Part shown: piece after piece, positions 1-11,079 of the stretch
How positions within the stretch are numbered: position 1 is the stretch's first letter
Layout of the letters: each line of letters begins with the position of its first letter
Assembly (NCBI GenBank): GCA_949128115.1
Contig: OX421966.1
Location: 31,265,042-31,329,041, forward strand
Reading direction: 5' to 3'
DNA from: Anaspis maculata
Taxonomy: Eukaryota > Arthropoda > Insecta > Coleoptera > Scraptiidae
DNA: 64,000 nucleotides
Notes under the pieces: generated by a model
The model's input: only the letters and a program-made list of their open reading frames with translations
Databases searched by the model: none
Told to the model about the DNA's origin: nothing
Program-made: the position numbers and the translations under genes

Positions 1-900
1 ATAAGTAGTGTCCGAATTCACCCCTATGTGTAGGGTGAGTATGGACACCCCTTTCTTTTGGCCTAAAATTGCATTCTAAAACCATAGGTGTGTATTCGGA
101 CATAAAAAATAAAAAAAAATTGATTTTACATAGCCAGGAGCCACCAAAATTGAATTCTTGGATAAAAATTGAACAAAATTTTTAGAAACTGTTATACACT
201 AATTTTTATTCATTCATAAATAAACCTGATTAATAATCAGAAAAGACAATACAGAATAATAAATTAACAAAAACTTCACATTTTATGAAAAAATACTCAT
301 ATTTCATAAAAAAAATACACAATTATGCCGTCCGAATTCACCCTACCTGGGAACACATTTTTTTATTAGGCTCCTCCACCAAAAAGCCATTGACATAAAC
401 AGTGATATATATAGTGCAATATGTTGTTTATCAAATGTACTTTCACCATAGGCTAGAGGCGTGAAAAAAAATCTTTCCTAAATTTCCTCACAGAGGTTTC
501 TTTCCACGTTTTGGAAAAAGTGCGAAAAGACGAAGAAATGTTAAATGCATGAAATAGTTACTAACTGCAGTCAAATCAGCGTACAACGTTACAGACTTGA
601 AGAATGTATAGACAATACAAATAGAAAAGACCATATGTCGTCACGGATATTACACGGTTGCGTAGGAACCAGGCGAGTCCATCATTCAAAAAAAGGTTGG
701 TTGATTTTTGATGCCCCAATATTCGTGACGACGGTGGTGATAACATATGGTCTTCTCTATTTGTATTGTCTATACATTTGTTAACTGGTTTCATCAGCTA
801 TTTTCAGGAAAATCGCACTTCAATCCCCCCCCAGATTAAAATGGCGCAAAAAGGTACTGCTGTCCGGATTCCCCCCTACTATCCGAATTCACCCCGGATG
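1..900. repeat. Repeat-rich left edge with TCCGAATTCACCCC motifs
   Basis: No gene seen. The motif TCCGAATTCACCC recurs near positions 12, 331 and 883, so this stretch belongs to an interspersed element cut by the window edge. No transposase-like frame is visible, and the short open frames at 545-794 come from the palindrome listed separately. Confidence 0.45.
605..777. repeat. Foldback MITE-like palindrome
   Basis: The two ends are inverted copies of one another: the left arm begins TGTATAGACAATACAAATAG and its reverse complement closes the element at 777. The arms are about 35 bp and nearly perfect around a 100-bp centre with no coding potential. No target duplication was resolved. Confidence 0.6.
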
Positions 901-1039
901 ACGGTACTATAGTTGCAAAATAAGAGTTGAAATGTTGAAAAGGTCTTGATGCCTACCTGATCACTTTTTCATGTTTTCCACGTCCGTTTCCTATGCCTGT
1001 TCGTTTTCACGTCCTAGGTGTTTTTGCGCCTTCACTGAT

Positions 1040-1253
1040 AACACTATATGCCGATCACGTTTTAAATTCAGTAGAAATTAAAACGCGGTTGGCCATGTTC
1101 CCTAGGGTGTAACGGACGCTGACAGACCAAGTTACAGGAAAACGGGCTTTTTGTGGCGAAGTCCAGTGAGGTTATAAAATTTTGACATGAAATGCCAATT
1201 CTGGCGTCTCCTTGCATCATATTCCGCTACAGTGTTGCCTTGGCTGTTATGAC
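1040..1253. repeat. Interspersed repeat R1, left part, split by a hAT insertion
   Basis: This stretch matches the reverse complement of 6530-6760 over about 200 bp (shared landmarks: GCCGATCACGTTTTAAATTC, CGCGGTTGGCCATGTT, TCTGGCGTCTCCTTGCATCA). The match resumes after the hAT element, near 3395-3425, so R1 was in place before the hAT landed in it. A third, shorter match (TATGCCGATCAGCTTTTAAA) lies near 3999. Confidence 0.65.
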
Positions 1254-1459
1254 TAGGGTTGTAAAATTTCCGGAAATATAAAACTCGGAAATATTTCCGG
1301 AAATTTCCGGGAAATATTTCCGGGAAAATTGGAAGCGGATAGATTTTTTTCAAATGTTCGATTTGGATCAAGTACGAATTGATGAACACAAAAATACCAA
1401 ATATTTGGTATTTATTATTGCAAATTGCAACCAACAAGAAAAGAAACGACTTTTAAGGT

Positions 1460-2134
1460 TTATTTTGCTACAATATCTGCCTTATCTCTCCTTTTGCTCT
1501 TCTCTTTTACAAAGTATCTGATGAATGTAACTGCTGAATCAAATTCATCTGCATACAGATCTTCTCCACAAAATTTAGGATGCAGAAAATGAGCCGCCAG
1601 TTGATAAGGGTGCTGTGTGAATTTAATTCTGTCCTGGATAATTTTACTGATCTGAGTTTCCTCCGAGTAGGATAAATGAGAGAATTGTTCTGATATACTG
1701 GCTTCAATTTTTTTCAATCCTGGTGTGATGACGCTTGCTATGAGTGCCTCGCTGTCGCCTTCAATATACGTTATAAAACGATGGATTGGCTCGAGGAGAT
1801 TATTGAATATCAGTTATCAGTTGTATTTCGGTCCAAAATTTGACTTCATCTAGAATCGACGTCCTCAAATGCAGTTTTTTGCTGGTTTTCATGATAGCCT
1901 GCACTTCGTCCTCCATCACAGCATATTGAAGGTAAGACGGAAGTGGAATAGAGTTTTTGACGTTGACATTGTCGACGTTAATAAGGTAAAACGGCGTAAG
2001 CGACATTTACTTGAATTTGCAGGAAGCAGAAAAAACTGAATTGACAGAAATTTGTTTGCCCTCAATATCAATGAAAAACACTGGAGGGCGGATGTTGTTT
2101 TTTTTTGCAATTTCACACACAAAATATCTGTCAT
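1460..2134 (-). pseudogene. hAT transposase C-terminal remnant, frame broken
   Basis: Two open segments in different frames together resemble the C-terminal half of hAT transposases. The upstream segment (2006-1800) contains LHLRTSILDEVKFW, and the downstream one contains PYQLAAHFLHPKFCG, like the family's AAYLLDPR-type motif. Between them the frame runs into a TAA near 1800 and continues, after a shift, through bases near 1798-1717 that are still protein-like (LLEPIHRFI). The N-terminal BED finger and most of the catalytic core are missing. It lies inside a hAT element with intact target duplication, which supports the assignment. Confidence 0.65.
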
Positions 2135-3097
2135 TGAGTGAATTGAACAAGAAATAAATAAATGAAACCGAAAAATTGGCGCTTACGTCAGAAGTTCTAT
2201 TCCATTGGCGTTTACGCCATTATAAGTTCGTCGCTTATGCCAATCGGACATAACTAACATCCGTGACGTTTGGCGTTTACGCCGGCGCTTACGTCGACCA
2301 TAGCAGCATTATCATAATTATGATTAGCGTTTATAAGAGAAAAACCGCGTACACGCCCAAAATGAATTAGCACTATGTTCGCTGAAATATCCGTTTTGGG
2401 AGATGTGAAATATTTTGATGGGCGATACTAATTATGTTGAGAGCTTGGGAATGTTTTGAAATAGAAATTGTAACAGCATTTTTCAGAATCCACCAGAATG
2501 TCTGCATCTATTCAACATGGGGCTTTGCCGTTTAAGCCTTTCAGTATTTTAGCATATGGAATGACGTAAACGCCGTTTTTTCAACGTGGATTCGGACAGG
2601 GAAAAGGACGTTTTATATTGTTGTGTTTGATGACTAAGGACAAATGTTTTTCTTATTATCATGGAAATTGGCTTACATTTATCATTTTTTTGCAATAACT
2701 TCTTGGAACTGAACTCGCCGTGCTAACGTTATGGCATACTGGCGTATCGTATAAGCCAAACGGATCCGAACGGAAGGAATATGGTGGCGCTTAGGCAAAA
2801 CTTAAACCAAGATAACTTTAAATATTAGGTGCTTTCCTTTTACCACAAAACTCACTGATCTGATCTGAGCTAGAGAGAGAAAGAGCGAGAAATCACATGC
2901 GCGAAAGTGAGATACCACTAACAACCTAGGTCAGAATATTTAGTTCAGGTTGTAAAAGGGAAGCATCTATTATTTTATTTTAATCATGCCAGTGGTACCA
3001 AACGATGCGAAATTCAATGGCGATTTCAACGATGTGTATAACTCAATTTTGAATTATTTGGCGTTCACGCCGTTTTACCTTATCAACGTCGTTGTGT

Positions 3098-3243
3098 GCT
3101 TTCCATTTACCGACACAAGTCGACTTGTGTCGACACAAATCGGCACAAATGCGTTCCATTTGATCTGTGCTCCTTTGTGTCATCGACACAAGCTAACACA
3201 AGCTGACACAAATCGACACAAATGTTTTAAATGGAAAGCGCCC
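3098..3243. repeat. Small palindrome nested in the hAT element
   Basis: The ends are inverted: GTGCTTTCCATTTACCGACA at the left and the reverse complement of TTTAAATGGAAAGCG at the right. The interior repeats CGACACAA/TTGTGTCG in both orientations. No coding content. Confidence 0.5.
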
Positions 3244-3469
3244 TGTAGTAACTCGGAAAGTTTCCTAGCATTTACGCGCGAAATTTATATTTCGAGAAAT
3301 TTCCGGATTCTTGCTCGGAAATATTTCCTGGAAATTTCCAATTTGGAAATATTTCCACCGGAAAGTTTCCACACCTAACAACACTAGTTATGACTGTTAT
3401 CTTGTCAGAATGGCAGGTGAGTGACAGAGTGCCGAGCCGTTCTAGGTTCATAGACAAACTATAATAGAC

Positions 3470-4560
3470 AGGAAAGTCATATGGGGCTGACCAGAACTAA
3501 ATTTTTGGTTACCGACCGTGCTAAAAGCTTGCCCCTACACCCGTTAGAGGGCGCTTATTTGACATATCTTGACAGTACTGGCGAAAATTCCAGGATCTGT
3601 CATTTCGTCATTTGTCTTTCGCGGTGCGCCCGTTAAAACTTGAATGTTCTTTGTGCTCTTCGCTCTTTTCGTTGAAAAGCAGTTTGAAAGTTTTTTTTTT
3701 GTGAAAATTTATTCTTTATGCACGTGGTTGCTGAATCAGTGGTTGGAAAATATTAATTTTCTACAATTAAATCAATTTCCACCAGGAGCTATATCGAAAA
3801 CATTTTATCTGTAACCAACACTTTCCCGATGAGTATTTTGTCCCGGGTACAAGGAGAGGGCCTATGGCATACCTGCCTATGGAGAGGGCTGAGACAATAT
3901 GTTTTTTCTACACTGTTCTGAATGGTAAGCTATTTAGCTCATAATTTGATTATTCGAATTGATTTGGCCAAGGATTTGGCAAAAGTGTATTAAAGTTATA
4001 TGCCGATCAGCTTTTAAATTCAGCACTAGAACGGTAATTTTCTTACGCCAAGTTGGCAATTCTGCGATAATTGGGGATGCTCAAATTTGTAATGTTGGAT
4101 CACTTTTTCCCTAGATGACCTTGAATTTTTATTGTCAATCGAGTACAGTGCTGTTGCAAGATTGTATAAACGTTCAAGGCGTCTTGATTTTGGTAGATTT
4201 TCGCCAGTTTAAATGGGCGACTGGTGGAATGTTTTTTCCAAGGTTTTTTCAAATAAAATAATAAATTATAAAAAATTATATAATTATAAATTATATACGT
4301 TGAGGAAACTGTTCTAATTTTTGGTCAAAAATAGCTCAAAGGTCAATAGCTGATATCTAAAATTAATCTGTGCCTTTTAAATTTAACACTAGGTGATAGA
4401 TTTTACAAGCTCTCGAAGGTAATAATCGAAAATTTCACAATTTTTCTGAATTAATTGCTATGCCTGTACTAAGGATACAATATTAGTGACAACGTAAATC
4501 AACTTATATAGTGCAATAGTACCTAGTATCACTATATGTAGGTACTTAAGATACATTGAT
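3470..4560. other. Intergenic sequence, no gene recognised
   Basis: AT-rich, with only short open frames. A short R1-like match lies near 3995-4030. Nothing else was identified. Confidence 0.4.
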
Positions 4561-4739
4561 ACTATAACTAAATATATACAACAATTCTTGAAAACCTGTG
4601 AGATGAATTAACTTCAGCCACAGCATTCGCTCGAAGATCTATAGGCAAACCACAGAAAAACTTTTTTTTTGACCACAGAATTTTTTTTAATGAAAAAAAA
4701 AAGGAAAAGATGTCAGCGAGGCTGATATCAGTGGCCATC

Positions 4740-5500
4740 TTAGGGAACAGAGGGTAGAGTAGATGCAGCAAGTGGGCGAGTGCGAGGTTGACGATGGAGA
4801 TGTTGAGGAACTACAGGTCTAGCTCAGATGCAGTTTTTGATAGCCATTGTCCGCGGACACCTACTCCGCGACGATGTGGTTCATGGTCTGGTTCTCAGTT
4901 CCACACTCAGAACTCGGATCTTCTACATATCCTCACTGATAGAACTGAAATCTGCATTTTCCCTGCCCTGTTCGTATCCTATTGAATCCATACTTTCCTT
5001 GGAAGGGAGAAGCTCTTCGGATCCTCTACAATCGCTCTGTTCTTGACGGCGGCTTCAGTATCCCATATTTCCTTCCAGTGTCTTTTCATCTCGAAATCTG
5101 CAGCATGGATTTTTGGCTGCGATGTTCAAAATTGGCAGCCAGAAAGTCTGGGTAGATTTGACAACTCCAGCAATGATTCTCAATGCTTGGTTAAGAATGA
5201 CGTCAATGATGTTGTGTGTGTGTGCTATTCATCCAAACAGGAGCGTAGTATTCCGCTGTCGACTAGACTAAGACAATGGTGGATATCCGAAGAGTAGTGG
5301 CGTCGACACTCCATGTAGTTCTCGCAAGTCTCTGAACCAGGTTCATTCGTGTCTTCGTCTTGGCAGTGAGTCTCTCCAAGTTGATCTTGAAGGATAATGT
5401 TTGGTCGAAGGTCCCACCGAGGTACTTGGAGTGGGACTGTGCTGCAGATGAAGTCCGGCCATCAAAGCTGACATTGAGGTGACGAACTGCTTCTGTCGTT
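4740..5500 (-). pseudogene. Non-LTR retrotransposon reverse transcriptase, 3' part, decayed
   Basis: Read on the minus strand, frames broken by stops and shifts carry the order of motifs found near the end of jockey-like reverse transcriptases: SKYLGGTFDQTLSFK, then TKTRMNLVQRLA, then AEYYAPVW, then ALRIIAGVVKSTQ, and further on GAENQTMNHIV, a remnant of the Cys/His tail region. In the family this is the thumb and C-terminal domain of the pol protein. There are several in-frame stops and at least two frameshifts. No intact endonuclease or 5' part is seen in the window, so this is a typical 5'-truncated dead copy. Confidence 0.75.
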
Positions 5501-5559
5501 CAGATGAATGGCTCTAGTCTCTTATCTCCAGAGAGTTCGGATTCAATCCTCATTTCAGA

Positions 5560-6400
5560 AAGATGACAAAATTCTGTTGGAAAATCGTAATACATATTTA
5601 TTATGTGCAGAAATATCATAGTGAAAAATCACAGAATCGGCGGGTTTTTATTTTGCACATCTGTGTTATTTGTCCAAAAAGTTCGTTTTCAGTTTTGACA
5701 AAAAAATACAAGATAAAACTCTGGATCAAGTTTTCATTTTTGGCTGGTCATAATCTACTCACTGTTCGACTGAATTGGTTCAAATTCATTTCATGGCTTG
5801 TCTCTGTTGACAGAAGGGCTGGCCTAAAAAGCTAAAATTACAGAAGCCAACTTTTTTCAATCGAGTCACATCGCAGGTCAACCATTAAATTTGCCTCAAT
5901 ATGGCTCGAACCTGATAACAGTATTCCCAAAAATGTAAATTTGACCAAATAACACAGGGATACATTTTTCCGAATCTGCGGCCCTAGACTTTGATTTACC
6001 CAGTAATTCTTGACAAGTTTTAACAGAGGAATATTGCTGGTAAATCTAAACAAAATTGAAAACCCCTATCTGCCATTGGTCTATGTAACGTTAATGAATA
6101 ACCTTATAGCGTGGAGACCTCAGGTGATGATAAGCGCCGCAAAGCAAGAGCGCCTTTCTCTGGTGGTGATTCATGCGTGGCCCGTTGGTAATTTGTGAAA
6201 ATTCCCTGAAATCCCGCGGCTATCCATTTAATTTGAAGAAATCGTATCCGGTGGAAATCCCGTGGTAATCCCGTGGCAATCCATCACAATCCGTTGAACG
6301 TTCTGATGTCCCAGTAATTCACCCGAGGATTCACCCCATGATCATTTGCATCTGAAGTCAACTTTGAATGAAAGAAAAAATTTACATGAACTTGAGTACT
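5560..6400. other. Intergenic sequence, no gene recognised
   Basis: Small open frames only, none with a recognisable domain. Near 6230-6295 there are short repeats of the word CCCGTGG(T/C)AATCC. Confidence 0.35.
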
Positions 6401-6529
6401 CAGACAAGAGTGTTACTCGTACTTACCTTATAAATATACAGACAGGACAGAACCATGAATATAGCAATAGCAGAACCGAGGGCAGAACACTTAATGAAAT
6501 TTTCCCAGGAATGTAAACAACTATGACAC

Positions 6530-6760
6530 TCACCTGACATCATGACAAACAACGGCCAAGGCAACAGGGCAGCGGATATGATGCAAGGAGACGCCAGAAC
6601 TGGCATTTCTTGTCAAAATTTTCTAACCTCTTTGAGCTCAGCCCGTTTTCGCGCAACTTGGTCCTTGGTCTATGAGCGTCCGTTACACTCTAGGCAACAT
6701 GGCCAACCGCGTTTTATTTTCTGCTGAATTTAAAACGTGATCGGCATATAATCAATGTTG
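6530..6760. repeat. Interspersed repeat R1, inverted uninterrupted copy
   Basis: Its reverse complement matches 1040-1253 and continues across the point where the hAT element sits in the other copy, into GTCAGGTGAGTG, which matches the sequence near 3405-3422. It therefore serves as an empty-site relative for the 1254-3386 insertion. The insertion point itself is not base-perfect because this copy has a small deletion there. Confidence 0.6.
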
Positions 6761-6845
6761 ATGTTCATAGTGGAACATGTGGCGGAGGTAATTCCTGCGC
6801 TCGATCCTCAAGTTGTCGCTGCGGATGTAATTAAGCCCTTGAGAA

Positions 6846-7556
6846 TTGGCCAGCACTTCCACACCTGTCGAAGAACCAGCCGGAATTTCCAGACCTGTTG
6901 AAGAATCAGCCAGCACTTCCACACCTGTCGAAGAACAAGCTAGCATTCCCAGACCTGTCGAAGAACCAGCCAGCACTTTTGCACCCGTCGAAGAACCAGC
7001 CAGCACATTTACACCTGTCGAAGAATCTCCTGGCACTTTCATGCCTGTCGAAGAACCAGCTAGCACATTCACACCTGTCGAAGAACCAGCCAGAATTTCC
7101 AGACCTGTCGAAGAACCAGCCAGCACTTTTGCACCCGTCGAAGAACCAGCCAGCACATTTACACCTGTCGAAGAATCTGTTGGCACTTTCATGCCTGTCG
7201 AAGAACCAGCAGATGAAATTCAAATTACGATTCGAAAATCATGTCTGGAATTTCTTATGACTGCTGCAACAGATATGCAAGCAAGATTTCCTCTCACAGA
7301 TGTATTTTTTGATTCCTTAAAGTTCTTAAATCCGCAAGTTGCACTGAGTGTCACTAAACCGGATAATTTGAAATCACTGCAGCCCGTCTGGAGCAAATTC
7401 GCAGGAATTGATGTAATTGTTGGGAATTTGATTGATCTTGAATGGAAACAAATTGCACTTACATTCAGCGAATCACGCAAATTTTTCAAAATTCGAGCAA
7501 GCTTTGATCCATTAACTTTCAACTTTTTTTTCAATTTAAAGTTTATTGATCCATGA
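6846..7556 (+). pseudogene. hAT-like C-terminal fragment behind the minisatellite
   Basis: The frame has no usable start: a stop lies directly upstream and the first ATG is inside the minisatellite. Residues after the repeat (7216-7470) resemble the region preceding the hAT dimerisation domain in zinc-finger/hAT proteins (FLNPQVALS, then LEWKQIALTF). From about 7471 the frame runs into the arm of the interspersed palindrome R2 and stops there, so the last 25-30 codons are repeat sequence. I read this as a transposase-derived fragment, although a domesticated exon with an unseen upstream acceptor is possible. Confidence 0.4.
6850..7215 (+). repeat. 30-bp minisatellite, about 12 units
   Basis: Units of 30 bp, each starting CCTGTCGAAGAA or a close variant, are repeated about twelve times. 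On the + strand they read as a ten-residue unit of the type PVEEPASTFT with variants ending ISR, TST, TFA and TFM. A block of several units is itself duplicated (ISR-TFA-TFT-GTFM order). Because 30 is divisible by three, other frames stay open too, including two on the minus strand, so openness alone is not evidence of coding. Confidence 0.85.
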
Positions 7557-8286
7557 TTTAGCTGATGAGAAATTGAAAATTGGTTGTGAAAATTCCTAAT
7601 TTCAGTTACGTGACCAATGAGAAACAAAGGACTCTTGGTTCTTGTTCTTACTAAACTTCCCAACTATCAGTAAGTGAATAGGTACCTATTGAATATTCAA
7701 TGGTTACTGAAATTATGAATTTTCACAACCAATTTCCAATTTCTCATCAGCTAAATCATGGATCAATAAACTTTAAATTGAAAAAAAAGAAAAAAGTTGA
7801 AAGTTAACGGATCAAAGCTTGCTCGAATTTTGAAAAATTTGCGTGATTCGGTGTTTTTGAACCTTCAAACACAAATATCTCCGTAACCGCTGCTCCAAAT
7901 GTGGCAATGACACGCCAATTTTCTCTTCAGAATTGAACGCCGACTTCAATACTTTTAACGGTTTTTCAAAATATCCAGTGGCGTAGAAAGTAGGGGGGTA
8001 AGAGGGTTAGTACCCCCCCATATCTACGGCACTGCGTTATTCTGACGGAATTTTTTTCAAGAAATCACTGGGGACGTGTTTGTTAACCATATGTGCACAA
8101 TTTGAGCGAAATCGGTCAAGCTGTTCAAAAGTTATCAAGAAAAAAACATTTTTTTTCTGCAACTTTGATGGCCTGTAACTTTTTTAATATGCATTTTAGA
8201 TGTACTTTTTGGGGTGAGTCGACTCCTTTTTTTATCCTCTATCAGCCTGCAAAGTTTGTCGACTAAAACCTGGACCACCCTGTATA
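7471..8286 (+). repeat. Interspersed repeat R2, copy 1 (left arm truncated)
   Basis: This is over 90% similar by eye to 27340-28140 in the same orientation. The first part is a palindrome (arms near 7475-7610 and 7700-7860), followed by about 400 bp ending CCTGGACCACCCTGTA. Both copies contain a small CAGTGGCGTAG...CTACGGCACTG insertion (7977-8033 here). Confidence 0.8.
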
Positions 8287-8447
8287 AAACAGTAAAATAT
8301 ATTGCAGAACATTTTCCATTTCACACTTACATTCCTTAATCAGTCGCAGAAAAATGTGCTCCCAGAGCCCATATTGTGTATGTTTTGGGGCGATGTTTCC
8401 CTGAAACCCTGGCGATGTTTCTGGAGTTATTTTGCAGAACTTACACT

Positions 8448-8844
8448 CAGTGGCGTACCTAGCGCATTTGGCATCCGGGGCGGCGAGGCGGACTATACTG
8501 TAACACCCCCCTCCCATAAATCTACCTAGAGGATGAGCTGGAGACTGCGTAGTGCTAGTGACACCCCCTGTGCCGAATTAGGCAATTTTGCGCCCTTAGA
8601 TTTTTATGATCGAAAAATCGCGCCCAATTGGTGACATGGTATTTTTGGACATGGATAAAGATTTCTAAACAAAGCGGAAAACACTACGGGTCTTCACCAG
8701 CTTGGTTTGCACCCTTCAAGATCTTGCGTCCTAGTTTTGTGGACTCCTTTTGCACCACAAATAATCCGACACTGAAACCCCCGATGACACCCCCTTACTG
8801 TTGGTACCCGGTGCGGACCCCCCCCCCCCGTTGGTACGTCACTG
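8448..8844. mobile_element. 397-bp hAT-type MITE with 8-bp target duplication
   Basis: It starts CAGTGGCGTACC and ends GGTACGTCACTG, imperfect inverted repeats. It is flanked by a perfect 8-bp direct repeat CTTACACT at 8440-8447 and 8845-8852. No transposase frame, so it is non-autonomous. Confidence 0.85.
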
Positions 8845-9725
8845 CTTACACTGTTAACTTGTTCCGTGGGATCTATTTAACGAGCTCATTCAGATGTGAA
8901 ATATGAGGTCGATTTGATTTCTAATGTGAAAATAAACTCGATACATACTTGTATTCAGGAGGTCAAAATTAGTAAGAAAACATATCCCACATGCCTATGT
9001 TTTACAAAAATTCAGGTGCTGTCAAAAATCGTCGCAATCTTTTTTTCTGAGTGGGAAATGTTGACGCATCCTTGGAGAAAATTAGTCACCTTGGTATGAG
9101 CAGTAATCATGCCAAAGGGCATCCCGTCTAATTCATTTGCGGTATTCAAAATCGTAGCACCCCGACTATTCAATTTTCTACGTCTCTCAAAATTATAAAA
9201 CAGTTGATAATTTTTTTTTTGTCAAAAAATGACCCAGTAATTCTTCAGAAACTTTTTTTGTGCTTAAGAGCTATTGGGCTTCTGAAAAAATGTGGGGTAA
9301 TCCAAATGGAAACAAGGTGGACAAACATTTGATGGAATCCTATCAAAATTTTTATATCTCTTCACCTTTATTTTTGAGAAAGAAATATTGATATCCTGCG
9401 TATAAAGCCTTAACTGCCAAGAATGGTACTGGCCTGGCAGTAAATGCTATCAAGGGTTTCACTGAAGTGATATGGTTCCATTACGGTAGGTGGGACGGCG
9501 ATGAACAGTGGAGTGGATTGGTAAAAAGTGGTTCTTCTCGCGTCTTTCGGTACCTACCAACTTTTAGATGCGGAGATCGAGCGACGGCTTGCTGATCCGC
9601 AAACTTAGTATGTTAATCAGGAGTATCAGGACACAAAACTGTACCAGACTGCAAATTTTTGACTCTCCACGACATTTTGCAAGATAAACCCTATTTTAAT
9701 GGAACGGTTGACTGTACTAGTACGC

Positions 9726-10266
9726 TAAGGTGACCAACCGTCCTGATTTGGTAGGGACAGGTTTAGATTTTTACTCCTTTGTCCTGTTTCACGTTTATGT
9801 ACTGATTTGTCCTCATTTCAAGTAAAAATACTGATTTGTTCTGATTTCAAGCAAAATCCTGGTTTTTCTGTTTTTAAATTCGCCGCGAAAATATCGAGCG
9901 CTCTACCATAGAAATAAAAGGTAAAATCTTGTGTTTTTGCCATTATGGAATTTTATTATCCCTAATGACCACATTTAAATTTCTTGTGTTATTAATAGGG
10001 TTACCAAAAAGTCTATTCTAGAAGGAGCATGTTCTCTTTTTCGACGACGACTTTTTCACCCTTTTCCCACCAGGCACAGCCCAGGGAAGTTCTGGTTCCC
10101 ACTTCTCAACAATCTTCTCAACAATTGTTGTATTTTTCATGTTGGTAACATTTTTGAGAAAAAGGAGCATTTTCGTCATCACCCCCCTTAGACCATCTTT
10201 TCTCTTTCGCTTGTCTGTTTTTTTTCAATGTCCTGATTTTCATTCATTTGGAGTTGGTCACCTTAT
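9726..10266. mobile_element. 541-bp hAT-like MITE
   Basis: The inverted ends are TAAGGTGACCAAC at the left and GTTGGTCACCTTA at the right, with further similarity inward (CGTCCTGATTT). The flanks TAGTACGC (9718-9725) and AAGTACGC (10267-10274) agree at 7 of 8 bases, consistent with an old hAT target duplication. The interior is non-coding. Confidence 0.6.
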
Positions 10267-10372
10267 AAGTACGCCTGTTGAGATTCCTGTTCTTACTTTA
10301 CTCAATAACTCATGGGTCTAGAGAAATTCTATATTTGAAATGCGTGTTGCTCATAGAACTTGAATATCTACT

Positions 10373-10823
10373 TTACAAGAACTGGTAAACGAAATCGATT
10401 AGCATAACGATTCCGTTGATGACCAAGAATGAACCAGCCACTACCGGACCAGTGCAAGGATCACTGTCACATTCTCCATATTGTACCAAGGTTAGTATAC
10501 CGGCTGTCAGCGAAAGAAGTCCTCCTACCCCCAAAAACACGACTTCGAGCAACTGGTGCGTTTCATCAAATACATAAACTATGACGAAATTTCCCAGTAT
10601 AATAAGATATCCGCAGGAACAGACGTAAACCAAATTGTCTGTATGCGGGTAGAACGGCATATCGTGCGTGTGTATGACGATACACACGATTATACATATT
10701 ACCTAGAAGAACGAAAATTCTTTGATAAGTCTGGTCATGCCGGATGTGTAGGGATATACTCACTAGTTCGAAGACTTTGAAGATAAAACTTATGATACTG
10801 GTGTTGTCTTTGGCCCCTTTCAT
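10373..10823 (-). CDS. Small four-helix membrane protein, 129 aa, two exons
   Basis: Exon 1 is 10823-10764 and begins at an ATG (MKGAKDNTS). Its donor is GTGAGT. A 61-bp intron ends TTCTTCTAG, and exon 2 is 10702-10373. The join is phase 0. The product has four hydrophobic segments at about 8-30, 43-64, 72-95 and 105-128, a short polar N-terminus, and a loop with two cysteines (GECDSDPC) between helices 3 and 4. The topology is that of MARVEL or Snakeskin-type proteins. I recognise no named orthologue. The intron falls inside helix 1 after KVFEL, the same place and phase as in snakeskin and the 42-47 kb gene, so a common origin is likely. The frame stays open without an ATG a little 5' of the chosen start. 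Confidence 0.82.
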
Positions 10824-10932
10824 TTTGGCATGAATGACTTGTGACAACTCTTCTTGACGTGTAGTTAATTACTGTTTCCTTGTTTTCAGTGGCATCCCTG
10901 TTGTAAATGACAATTGAAAATCATCAGGAAAA

Positions 10933-11079
10933 CAATAGCTGCTTTCTTTCGGTCAGGATCACGGATCATGATTCGTAAATCCCCTGACTGGATTGGTTGC
11001 ACGTGACACAGCCAACCAACCCCGTGAGCGGATTTCGGGATCATGATCCGTGATCCTGACCGAAAGAAAGCGGCTATTG
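10933..11079. repeat. 147-bp near-perfect palindromic MITE
   Basis: The arms are inverted copies starting CAATAGCTGCTTTCTTTCGG, about 45 bp each, and include GGTCAGGATCACGGATCATG. The small centre is non-coding. It lies about 110 bp upstream of the 129-aa gene. Confidence 0.75.

Larger units (their letters stand above)
1254..3386. mobile_element. Degenerate 2.1-kb hAT-superfamily transposon with 8-bp target duplication
   Basis: The element starts TAGGGTTGTAAAATTTCC and ends in the imperfect inverse, CAACACTA. It is flanked by a perfect 8-bp direct repeat GTTATGAC (1246-1253 and 3387-3394), the hallmark of hAT insertion. Both ends carry subterminal GGAAATATTTCC-type palindromes, and the inner part carries many GGCGTTTACGCC-like motifs. 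A broken hAT transposase C-terminus lies inside on the minus strand. Only a fragment of the gene remains, so the copy cannot move itself. Confidence 0.85.

Noticed and set aside
6752..7223. Minus-strand ORFs of 146 and 105 codons
   Set aside because: They are antisense readings of the 30-bp minisatellite, open only because the period is a multiple of three.
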